Assembly (NCBI RefSeq): GCF_031457955.1
Contig: NZ_JAVDXN010000003.1
Location: forward strand, 310,001 to 374,000
Direction: 5' to 3'
Length of the DNA stretch: 64,000 nt
From: Mixta sp031457955
GTDB taxonomy: Bacteria > Pseudomonadota > Gammaproteobacteria > Enterobacterales > Enterobacteriaceae
Shown: positions 24,777-31,251 of the stretch, piece by piece
Numbering within the stretch: the stretch's first letter is position 1
How the letters are laid out: each line of letters begins with the position of its first letter
Notes under the pieces: generated by a model
The model's input: only the letters and a program-made list of their open reading frames with translations
What the model was told of the DNA's origin: nothing
Database searches by the model: none
Position numbers and translations under genes: made by a program

Positions 24777-24804
24777 AAGTCCCTGCACATCGGTACAGGG
24801 ACTT
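24777..24804 (-). terminator. Rho-independent terminator of the helper operon (also between convergent genes)
   Basis: A 9-bp perfect stem (AAGTCCCTG / CAGGGACTT, 10-nt loop) is followed on the minus strand by seven T residues, 20 bp past the stop of the leftward HrpK-like gene. On the plus strand it follows the transglycosylase gene without a T-tract, so it mainly serves the minus strand. Confidence 0.85.
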
Positions 24805-24823
24805 CTCAGCTACAATCCACGGC

Positions 24824-25897
24824 TTATGCAAAAGGCGGTGGATCTTTCTTATCCTTACCGCCTTTCTCCAGCGCGATAGAAACCGTATCGGTCGCCGCCG
24901 TCACCGCCCAGCCCACCGGGCCGCGCGCTGCGCTCATCGCGCCTTCCGCCAGGCCTTTCAGCCCGCCGGTAAAGACATCGCCCAGCGTCCGCGCCTCGCC
25001 AATGTTGTTAAACATTGGCGCCAGCACCGACTTCAGAATCGGAATGTTAGAGAAGATGCGGCCCATCTCGCCCATTCCCCACTGGAAGTTATCCTTATTG
25101 GTGCCATCTTTACGCACGTGCGTGTCTTTGGTCTGCGGCAGATTGCCATCGGCGGGCAGCGCGCTCAGTCCTTTTTCCGCAATATCCTTCAACACGCCCG
25201 CTTCCGTGCCGTGACGCGCATCGCCGGATTTGGTGATCCCTTCGATTTTGCCGTTGGTATGGACATCGCCGCGATCGCCGCCGTCACGATCGTTCAACCC
25301 TTTGACGCTGTTCAGCACGCGGGACATATTATAGGCCGCGTCCGCCCGGCTTTTTGGATCCGGGTTATTGGCGGTCCAGTCACCAAAGCGCTCCTTCAGC
25401 TGCGGCTGCTTGATATCTTTCTGATTGCCCAGGTTTTTCAACACCGGATTATCTTCCAGAATCTGCTCCGCGCTGCGGTTATCGCCCGGCGGACGCCCGG
25501 TCAGGTTCTCTTCCGTCGGCCTGATGCTGGTGTCTTGTTCGCTGCGCTGCACCTGACCACCCTCCTGCGCCATCAGCTGGGAAGGATCCTGCGCGCTCTG
25601 CGCCTGCTGGCTGCCCGCCGACTGGAACAGTGCCTGCATCAATGCCTGCAGGCCGATAAACATCATCAGCCCTTGCAGTATGCCGCCGCTCTGCTGTCCG
25701 CTGCCTGCCTGCAACGCATTGCCGGAGGCTTCGCCCAGCAGCGGCGCATTGGCCGCCGCGCCGCCGTAGTTAAGCACGCCGCCGGTGCTTTTCAGTGGGC
25801 TGGGCTGTGCGCCTGGGTTTTCCGCGGTGCCGGACGGCGGCGTGGGCAGATCGGGTAAAAGGGGGACTGCGCCCCCTCCGTTAACGTTCAATGCCAT
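24824..25897 (-). CDS. HrpK-like / harpin-like type III secreted protein, putative translocator
   Basis: The product (357 residues) has no signal peptide and no cysteine. Residues 1-130 are Gly/Ser/Gln-rich with a hydrophobic helix (GILQGLMMFIGLQALMQALF). The middle reads KERFGDWTANNPDPKSRADA, AYNMSRVLNSVKGLND and ITKSGDARHGTEAGVLKDIA, which I associate with the HrpK/HopB1 (NolX/HrpF-like) translocator group. A second hydrophobic segment is near the C-terminus (GPVGWAVTAATDTVSIAL). The start overlaps the stop of the upstream harpin gene (TAATG), so both are driven by the hrp box at 26796-26823. Secretion is well supported; the translocator role is inference. Confidence 0.65.
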   Translation of the reverse strand: MALNVNGGGAVPLLPDLPTPPSGTAENPGAQPSPLKSTGGVLNYGGAAANAPLLGEASGNALQAGSGQQSGGILQGLMMFIGLQALMQALFQSAGSQQAQSAQDPSQLMAQEGGQVQRSEQDTSIRPTEENLTGRPPGDNRSAEQILEDNPVLKNLGNQKDIKQPQLKERFGDWTANNPDPKSRADAAYNMSRVLNSVKGLNDRDGGDRGDVHTNGKIEGITKSGDARHGTEAGVLKDIAEKGLSALPADGNLPQTKDTHVRKDGTNKDNFQWGMGEMGRIFSNIPILKSVLAPMFNNIGEARTLGDVFTGGLKGLAEGAMSAARGPVGWAVTAATDTVSIALEKGGKDKKDPPPFA

Positions 25898-26685
25898 TAT
25901 TTCACCCCGTTATTGGACCCGCCGCCCAGCAGTGACATTAACGCGTTCAGGCCGGTCAGCTGCATCGCTGAGTTCAGTAAATTACTCAGCATATTGCCGC
26001 CGCCAGACTGCGCTTTACCCTCGCCGCCCGCGGACTGACCGCCCGACTGCGCAGTCGGGTTACCGCCGCCCTGCTGCATGCCGGTCAGCTGCTGCATCAT
26101 TTGCATCATCTGCTGCATCATCTGCTGTAGCTGCTGGATCATGCCATTGACGCCGCCCTGATTACCCTGCGCCGCCGGGCTGCCGCCAGACTGCGCGCCC
26201 GCCTGCTGCTGTGGAGCCTGGCTGCTTTCGCCGCCTTTCAGCATCTGCTGCAGGCCAAGCAGCATCAGCAGCTGTTGCAGCATCTGCGCAATACCGCCGC
26301 CTTTGCCGGCTGAAGAGAGCAACCCACCGTTTTGCGCGCCAGGCGGCTGCGCAATCAGGCTTTGTAAACCCGTTTTGCCGCCAGCGCCGCCGGTAGCGCC
26401 AGGGCCGCCCAGGCCACCACTCCCTAACAGGCCCAGCGCGCCCGAACCGGCATTCAGGCCGAAATCGAGCATATTGCCGCCGAGCTTGCCGCCTTTACCA
26501 TTTTTGCCATCAATGCCGTTGGTATTAGGCCCGTTGGTGCCGTTATTGGTGCCGTTGGTGCTGTTGGCGTTGGTATTGGTGCGTGGGCCATTGGGTCCGA
26601 TATCCTGACGTCCTTTACCTGATAAATCGGGTGGTGGCATGGTTGTTTTGCCCATGTTGCCCGGTCCGCCTAATTTGAATCCCAT
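25897..26685 (-). CDS. Glycine/glutamine-rich harpin
   Basis: The product (262 residues) is a heat-stable-type harpin by composition: very rich in Gly, Gln, Asn and Ser, with no cysteine and almost no aromatics. It has an NG/TNG-repeat stretch (residues about 35-66) and two leucine/methionine-rich helices (IAQMLQQLLMLLGLQQMLKG; MIQQLQQMMQQMMQMMQQL). Harpins are secreted by the Hrp system, associate with membranes and plant walls and elicit defence. It is not a clear orthologue of E. amylovora HrpN, so no symbol is given. A hrp box (one mismatch) precedes it. Confidence 0.8.
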   Translation of the reverse strand: MGFKLGGPGNMGKTTMPPPDLSGKGRQDIGPNGPRTNTNANSTNGTNNGTNGPNTNGIDGKNGKGGKLGGNMLDFGLNAGSGALGLLGSGGLGGPGATGGAGGKTGLQSLIAQPPGAQNGGLLSSAGKGGGIAQMLQQLLMLLGLQQMLKGGESSQAPQQQAGAQSGGSPAAQGNQGGVNGMIQQLQQMMQQMMQMMQQLTGMQQGGGNPTAQSGGQSAGGEGKAQSGGGNMLSNLLNSAMQLTGLNALMSLLGGGSNNGVK

Positions 26686-26795
26686 ACATCCTCCGGTTAA
26701 ACGTTACGTTTATGAATGAATTGAGCATCCCAGTCCGCCCTGTGCTTACGCCTTGCTGACATTTGTAACGGCATGGCAGGCTCTTGCTCACCTTG

Positions 26796-26823
26796 TAAGT
26801 GGCAAGCCAGAGCAAGGAGTTCC
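26796..26823 (-). promoter_or_regulatory. hrp box (HrpL promoter) of the harpin operon
   Basis: On the minus strand it reads GGAACT-N15-CCACTTA. One base differs from GGAACC, a variant tolerated in Erwinia hrp promoters. It lies about 110 bp upstream of the harpin start. Confidence 0.82.
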
Positions 26824-26942
26824 ATCGAATGCGGGAGAGATGTGGCGCAGGCCACAGACACAAAAATTTCATCTGACGCCCTTGATGCATAAGGCATCGC
26901 CACAAGCGGCACGGCGAAAGGGATGCGCGATGCGCTGTCAGG

Positions 26943-26973
26943 AAATCCCTACAGCGCTGTTGTAAATCCCTAC
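26943..26973. repeat. Pair of 10-bp direct repeats upstream of hrpS
   Basis: AAATCCCTAC occurs at 26943-26952 and again at 26964-26973, 21 bp (two helical turns) apart, about 180 bp before the hrpS start. Same-face spacing suggests a regulator site; HrpY, which activates hrpS in related bacteria, is a candidate. Confidence 0.5.
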
Positions 26974-27150
26974 GAACTTATCAGCGCAGACTGATAGCTG
27001 TTGGCGATCGTTATGACGGAAAGTAAGCAAACCGAAGGGTTTTGTAATTTTTTATGAACCGGATGCCATAAAAAAAACTTCACATTTTACGTTGGTTTAT
27101 CGACGTACCACTACACGCTGCAAATTTTATGTCGAGTCACTGGAGACATT

Positions 27151-28143
27151 ATGGTTAAAGCAATTACTGCCAGCACGCGCTGCCCGACGCAGGAGAACCG
27201 ACGCACCGGCCATGCTGAGATCGCCTCTCTGCATCCCGCGACGTTAACGGCCTGCAGCTTTCCGTCGGCGGATATTCATGCGCATCTGCACAAGCTGGTC
27301 GATACCATTGCGCCGCTTCATGTGGATGTACTGCTGGAAGGCGAAACCGGCACCGGTAAAGATACGCTGGCGCGCCGGATTTACGAACGTTCCGGCTGTC
27401 GCGGCCCGCTGGTGCCGGTTAACTGCGGCGCCATCCCGGAAACGCTGGCGGAAAGCGAGCTGTTTGGCGTGGTCTCCGGTGCTTACACCGGCGCCAGCCA
27501 TTCACGTCCTGGTTATATTGAAGCGGCGAATCACGGCATTCTGTTTTTGGATGAAATCGACAGCATGCCGCTTACCGTGCAGGCCAAGCTGCTGCGCATG
27601 TTAGAGTCGCGCGCCATCGAGCGCCTTGGCAGCACGCGCTGCATTCCGCTTACGCTGCGCGTGATCGCCGCCGCCCAGACGCCGCTGGAACAGCTGGTGG
27701 CCGCAGGACGCTTTCGCCGTGACCTCTATTTTCGGCTGAACACCATTACGCTCTCGACGCCTACCATGCGTTCGCGTCCTGAGCTGATTATTCCGCTGTT
27801 TCGTCAGTTCACTCAGGATGCCGCACAGCGCCTGAATCAGCCGCTGCCGCCGCGCCAGCCGGGCCTGGATGAGGCGCTGCTGCTGCACAGCTGGCCGGGC
27901 AATATTCGCGAATTAAAAGCCGCCGCCGAGCGCTTTGTGCTTGGGCTGCCGGTGCTTTGCCAGCAGGGGCTGCCGCAGGCGGAGTCAATCATGCTGAAAG
28001 AGCGGCTGCGCCGTATCGAACGCAGCCTGATTGATGAATGTCTGCATCGCCACGGCAACCGCATCGATGATGTGGTACATGAGCTGGGCATCCCGCGCCG
28101 CACGCTCTATCATCGGCTAAAACAGCTGAAACTCAGCGCCTAA
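27151..28143 (+). CDS. hrpS: HrpS, sigma-54-dependent enhancer-binding activator of hrpL
   Basis: The product (330 residues) is a single AAA+ domain plus C-terminal HTH, with no receiver or sensory domain, as in HrpS/HrpR. Visible motifs are Walker A EGETGTGKDTLARR, the sigma-54 loop GAYTGAS (Tyr variant of GAFTGA), Walker B LFLDEIDSMP, the R-finger region FRRDLYFRLN and the HTH ELGIPRRTLYHRLKQL. HrpS opens the sigma-54 promoter of hrpL (51243-51258). No hrpR or hrpV is visible, so HrpS presumably works as a homomer here. A strong terminator follows. Confidence 0.95.
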   Translation: MVKAITASTRCPTQENRRTGHAEIASLHPATLTACSFPSADIHAHLHKLVDTIAPLHVDVLLEGETGTGKDTLARRIYERSGCRGPLVPVNCGAIPETLAESELFGVVSGAYTGASHSRPGYIEAANHGILFLDEIDSMPLTVQAKLLRMLESRAIERLGSTRCIPLTLRVIAAAQTPLEQLVAAGRFRRDLYFRLNTITLSTPTMRSRPELIIPLFRQFTQDAAQRLNQPLPPRQPGLDEALLLHSWPGNIRELKAAAERFVLGLPVLCQQGLPQAESIMLKERLRRIERSLIDECLHRHGNRIDDVVHELGIPRRTLYHRLKQLKLSA

Positions 28144-28149
28144 TCCACC

Positions 28150-28176
28150 ACCGCCGTCGCCTGTCGGCGGTTTTTT
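28150..28176 (+). terminator. Rho-independent terminator of hrpS
   Basis: A 7-bp GC-rich stem (ACCGCCG / CGGCGGT, 8-nt loop) is followed by TTTTTTCTTT and starts 7 bases after the hrpS stop. It separates hrpS from the HrpL-driven hrpA operon. Confidence 0.92.
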
Positions 28177-28206
28177 CTTTGCGCCGAAAAAAATTCTCTT
28201 TTTTAT

Positions 28207-28234
28207 GGAACCCGCCCGCCGCGCTCGCCACTTA
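28207..28234 (+). promoter_or_regulatory. hrp box (HrpL promoter) of hrpA
   Basis: GGAACC at 28207-28212, 15 bases, then CCACTTA at 28228-28234. A perfect match to the consensus, 50 bp before the hrpA start codon. Confidence 0.95.
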
Positions 28235-28283
28235 ATAAGCGAAATCATCGCAGTACACTTTCAACCTTAACGAGGAAATAACC

Positions 28284-28523
28284 ATGGGTATGACATCAGG
28301 TATCTCGAACATGATCACCGGCGGCGGCAGCTCACTGAGCCAGATTTCAGGCGCGCTGGGCGGGGCTGATTTTATGATGGAAATGCAGGGCGTACAGAGA
28401 GAGATGCAGCAGAACCAGGTGGCAAAGGCCAAACTGGATGCGGAAAACCAGCGCGTCAACGGCATCGCCGACAGTGCAGCGCAGGCCGGTTCAGCCGCCG
28501 CTCAGGTAAAAATTTCTTACTAA
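28284..28523 (+). CDS. hrpA: Hrp pilin
   Basis: The product is a 79-residue cysteine-free protein (MGMTSGISNMITGGGSSLSQ at the N-terminus, ending AAQVKISY). It has a flexible Gly/Ser N-terminal part and a helical C-terminal half rich in Ala, Gln and Asn, as expected for Hrp pilins, which diverge strongly in sequence. It is the first gene after a perfect hrp box and precedes hrpB-hrcJ-hrpD-hrpE exactly as in Erwinia. The RBS is GAGG. A stem-loop after its stop probably raises pilin output over the downstream genes. Confidence 0.88.
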   Translation: MGMTSGISNMITGGGSSLSQISGALGGADFMMEMQGVQREMQQNQVAKAKLDAENQRVNGIADSAAQAGSAAAQVKISY

Positions 28524-28535
28524 GCAGCGCGGGCG

Positions 28536-28560
28536 GGGAGGAGAACGCCACGCTCCTCCC
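28536..28560 (+). terminator. Stem-loop / attenuator between hrpA and hrpB
   Basis: A GC-rich 8-bp stem (GGGAGGAG / CTCCTCCC, 9-nt loop) is followed by TCTCTTTTCTTT, 12 bases after the hrpA stop. hrpB has no hrp box of its own, so this is likely a partial terminator or mRNA stabiliser. Confidence 0.75.
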
Positions 28561-28589
28561 TCTCTTTTCTTTAGCAGAAGAGCCGGACG

Positions 28590-28955
28590 ATGAAAGTTAA
28601 TAATACCTCGCCTTCCCTGACCACCTCGGTCACGTTAGAAGCGGACGACGCTTCACCCGAGGCGAATAAAGCCGATGCGCAATGGTTCAGCGCGGCGCTG
28701 AATGCGCCTGAATCCTCCGCCACGGCAGGCGGCACGCCCGATATTATCAGCACCCTGACCGGTGCCATTAGCCGCAACCAGCAGACGCAGCAAAGCGCTT
28801 TTCATGATTTGCAGGTGGCTTCGCGCTCCACCAGTTCCCAGGACTTCAGCGCCGCCAACGCCGCCCTGTCGGACTATTACGTGCAGAGCCTGATGAATGC
28901 CAAGATCATCGCCAAAGGCGTGCAGAGTCTGGATAAATTAACCAACCTACAGTAA
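28590..28955 (+). CDS. hrpB: HrpB, T3SS inner-rod (SctI) protein
   Basis: The product (121 residues) has a disordered N-terminus and a helical C-terminus (SDYYVQSLMNAKIIAKGVQS) like inner-rod proteins of the HrpB/YscI group. It lies between hrpA and hrcJ as in other Hrp1 systems, 5 bp before hrcJ. The assignment relies on position plus the helical C-terminus, since the family diverges widely. Confidence 0.85.
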   Translation: MKVNNTSPSLTTSVTLEADDASPEANKADAQWFSAALNAPESSATAGGTPDIISTLTGAISRNQQTQQSAFHDLQVASRSTSSQDFSAANAALSDYYVQSLMNAKIIAKGVQSLDKLTNLQ

Positions 28956-28960
28956 ACCCT

Positions 28961-29737
28961 ATGCGATCTTTTCTGGTAAAAACCCTGCTGATCGGCTGTG
29001 TTGCCCTGTTGCTGAGCGGCTGCGGCGACGATACCGTTTTGAACAGCAATCTGGCGGAAAACGACGCCAACGATATTGTTGCTGAACTGAATCGCTACCA
29101 TATTCCCGCCAGCAAGCGCGTGGATAAGACGGGCGTTTCGGTGTTGGTTACGCCGGAAAATATTGAGCGTTCGGTCAATATCCTTGAGGCCGCCGGGCTG
29201 CCGCGCAAAGCGCGTACCAATCTGGGCGAGGTTTTCCAGAAAAGCGGCGTGATCTCCAGCCCGATGGAGGAGCGGGCACGCTATATCTATGCGCTGTCGC
29301 AGGAGGTGGAATCCACGCTGGCACAGATCGACGGCGTGGTGGTGGCGCGCGTTCATGTGGTGTTGCCAGAGCGCATCGCGCCCGGCGAGCCGGTGCAGCC
29401 CGCTTCCGCCTCGGTGTTTATCAAATATCACGACTCACTCGATCCTGACAGCATCGAGCCGCGCATTCGCCGCCTGGTGGCTACCAGCATTCCCGGCCTG
29501 GTGGGGCGCGACGATCGCGATTTAGCCATTGTTTTTGTCCCGGCAAAAGTCTACGAGGATCGGGTCGAGACGGTGCAGATGGGGCCATTTACCCTCTCTC
29601 CCGGCCAGTTTTCACTGATAAAAGGCGTGCTGAGCGTAGCGGGGATCCTGCTGCTGCTGATCGTGGGCGTGATGGTGCTGCGCTCCGGTAAAAAAGGCGC
29701 GCGTACGGCGGTCGCCAACCCAGGGAAACCGTCATGA
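28961..29737 (+). CDS. hrcJ: HrcJ, T3SS inner-membrane ring lipoprotein (SctJ)
   Basis: The product (258 residues) has a lipoprotein signal with lipobox LLLSGCGD, then the conserved SctJ stretches LNRYHIPASKRVDKTG, RSVNILEAAGLPRKARTNLG, ISSPMEERARYIYALSQEVE and VVARVHVVLPER. It ends in a transmembrane helix (VLSVAGILLLLIVGVMVL) and a basic tail. It forms the MS ring with HrpQ (SctD). The stop overlaps the hrpD start (ATGA). Confidence 0.97.
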   Translation: MRSFLVKTLLIGCVALLLSGCGDDTVLNSNLAENDANDIVAELNRYHIPASKRVDKTGVSVLVTPENIERSVNILEAAGLPRKARTNLGEVFQKSGVISSPMEERARYIYALSQEVESTLAQIDGVVVARVHVVLPERIAPGEPVQPASASVFIKYHDSLDPDSIEPRIRRLVATSIPGLVGRDDRDLAIVFVPAKVYEDRVETVQMGPFTLSPGQFSLIKGVLSVAGILLLLIVGVMVLRSGKKGARTAVANPGKPS

Positions 29738-30282
29738 ATGCGCAATGGCTGACGTGGTGGCACAGCGGTTACTGGCAAACAGCGCATGACAGCTGGCGTC
29801 AGGATCGCTGGTTTACGCTGCCGGAGACGCATCGGCTGATGCTGACACGGCTACGCGCGGCGGATATTGGCCGCCAGTGGGGCGTGGAGGCTGCGCCGCT
29901 TGCGCCGCCCCAGCCGCTGCTGCTTAACCTGCTGGCGCTCAATCAACAACAAAAAACGCGGCTGCTGACGCTCACCGAGGCGATTTGCGGCGCAGAGACC
30001 GGGTTACCCGGCGAAGAGAAAATCTGGTGCCGACGGCTGGCAAAGGGCATCCGCCCGGAAAGCTGGCTGCCGGAAACGTTTTACGCGCATCCCTCGGCGC
30101 TGACGCTGCTCCAGGCGCGCTGGCCCAACTGCTGGACGCGCCTGCGCATGGCGTTTCCGCGCGATGCGGCGCTCGCCTGCCCGGCCATGCCGCCGGATCT
30201 GCCTGTGCGGCGGCTGCAACCGCTCTGGGAAGCCGCGCTGTGGCGCTGCCAGGCCGGGGAGGAAAACGATGTGGCAGCTTAG
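29734..30282 (+). CDS. hrpD: HrpD, T3SS sorting-platform (SctK-like) accessory protein
   Basis: The product (182 residues) is Trp-, Leu- and Ala-rich and soluble, with no sharp motif. It occupies the hrpD slot between hrcJ (4-nt overlap) and hrpE (14-nt overlap), and has the usual size of HrpD/SctK proteins, which attach the cytoplasmic sorting platform to the ring. The identification is by position and size. Confidence 0.82.
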   Translation: MNAQWLTWWHSGYWQTAHDSWRQDRWFTLPETHRLMLTRLRAADIGRQWGVEAAPLAPPQPLLLNLLALNQQQKTRLLTLTEAICGAETGLPGEEKIWCRRLAKGIRPESWLPETFYAHPSALTLLQARWPNCWTRLRMAFPRDAALACPAMPPDLPVRRLQPLWEAALWRCQAGEENDVAA

Positions 30283-30868
30283 GCGACTCGCCTGTTTCAC
30301 GCCGCCGGAGCCGCAACAGCCGCTGATCGCGCGCGAAGCGCTGGCGCAACAGCAGCAGGCGCAGCAGATCATTAACGAGGCGGAGCAACAGGCGCAAAGG
30401 CTGCTGGACGAGGCGCACCAGCAGGCGCAACAGATTCAGCAACAGGCCGAGGCGGAGTCTGCCGCACTGCTTGCGCAAGAGCAGGCGCATTTCTGGCAGC
30501 AGGCGCAAATGCTGTTTGACGACTGGCAAACCGCACGCGAAACGCAGCAGCAGCAGGTGGTCACGCTCGCCAGCGAACTGCTGGCGCAAGCGCTGGCGCA
30601 CTGTCTGGCGGAGGTGCCGCCAGCGGCGCGTCTGGCAGCGTTGCTGACCCAGCTGATGAACCGCTCGCCAGCCGACACGCAGGCGACGCTTTACTGCGCG
30701 CCCTGTCAGCAGCCAGCGCTGGTCGCCTGGCTCAACGACCATCCCGCGCTGCGCTGGCAGCTGACGCCTGACGAACGGCTGGAGCAGGAGCACCTGCGGC
30801 TGGTCACCGCGCAGGGCGAACTCTCTGTCAGCTGGCAGGCGCTCTGCGCGACGCTACGCGGCGGATAA
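30269..30868 (+). CDS. hrpE: HrpE, T3SS stator protein (SctL)
   Basis: From ATG 30269, with GGAGG just upstream, the product has 199 residues. The N-terminal half is a long Gln/Ala/Glu coiled coil (QQAQRLLDEAHQQAQQIQQ), as in SctL/FliH stators, and the C-terminal domain binds the ATPase HrcN. A longer frame opening at 30164 would overlap hrpD by over 100 nt and is not credible. It ends the hrpA operon. Confidence 0.9.
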   Translation: MWQLRRLACFTPPEPQQPLIAREALAQQQQAQQIINEAEQQAQRLLDEAHQQAQQIQQQAEAESAALLAQEQAHFWQQAQMLFDDWQTARETQQQQVVTLASELLAQALAHCLAEVPPAARLAALLTQLMNRSPADTQATLYCAPCQQPALVAWLNDHPALRWQLTPDERLEQEHLRLVTAQGELSVSWQALCATLRGG

Positions 30869-30883
30869 TTTTTTACGCCGCAC

Positions 30884-30911
30884 GGAACCCAACGGTAAAC
30901 GGTGCCACTCA
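30884..30911 (+). promoter_or_regulatory. hrp box (HrpL promoter) of the hrpF-hrcC-hrpT-dspEF operon
   Basis: GGAACC at 30884-30889, 15 bases, then CCACTCA at 30905-30911. Perfect match, 31 bp before hrpF. No second hrp box is visible before dspE, so this one appears to drive the whole unit to 39421. Confidence 0.94.
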
Positions 30912-30942
30912 AGAGTGAACCTTAAACCAGAGGAGTTCGATC

Positions 30943-31170
30943 ATGCCTTCCGGAGATGCGCTGCAACGCCGCTTGTCTACTCAATCCAGCCGTGTCCATA
31001 ACGAGACCTATCAGTTTGCCAAAGAGATGTCTGGCCAGCCGTTTAGTCTCAGCGATATGTACGCCTTCCAAAACCAGCTGTTGGATATGTCCAACGCCAG
31101 CTGGGCCAGCTCGCAATATACCCAGTTTAAGTTCGGTATCCGCAAAGCGATTATCGATGCCATTAACTGA
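30943..31170 (+). CDS. hrpF: HrpF, small pilus/needle-associated T3SS protein
   Basis: The product (75 residues) starts PSGDALQRRLSTQSSRVHNE and contains PFSLSDMYAFQNQLLDMSNA, a helix-turn-helix plan like small needle-type proteins and their chaperones. In P. syringae HrpF binds the pilin HrpA. The RBS GAGGAG is strong. The usual next gene, hrpG, is absent: only 81 bp separate hrpF from hrcC. Confidence 0.82.
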   Translation: MPSGDALQRRLSTQSSRVHNETYQFAKEMSGQPFSLSDMYAFQNQLLDMSNASWASSQYTQFKFGIRKAIIDAIN

Positions 31171-31251
31171 TGCGCGTTAACTGGCGGCAGCCGCTCGCTG
31201 CCGCTAACAGGCTTTCCCGTTTCAATGATTGTCAGAAGAAAGGAGTAAGGT

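Larger units (their letters stand above)
26686..27150. other. Divergent regulatory region between harpin operon and hrpS
   Basis: This 465-bp non-coding stretch holds the leftward hrp box (26796-26823) and, further right, the hrpS promoter region. Two AAATCCCTAC direct repeats lie 21 bp apart at 26943-26973. No ORF on either strand is convincing. A GGAG Shine-Dalgarno sequence precedes hrpS. Confidence 0.6.

Noticed and set aside
29972..30793. Minus-strand frame of 273 codons opposite hrpD/hrpE
   Set aside because: Leu/Arg low-complexity antisense shadow with no RBS or motif.
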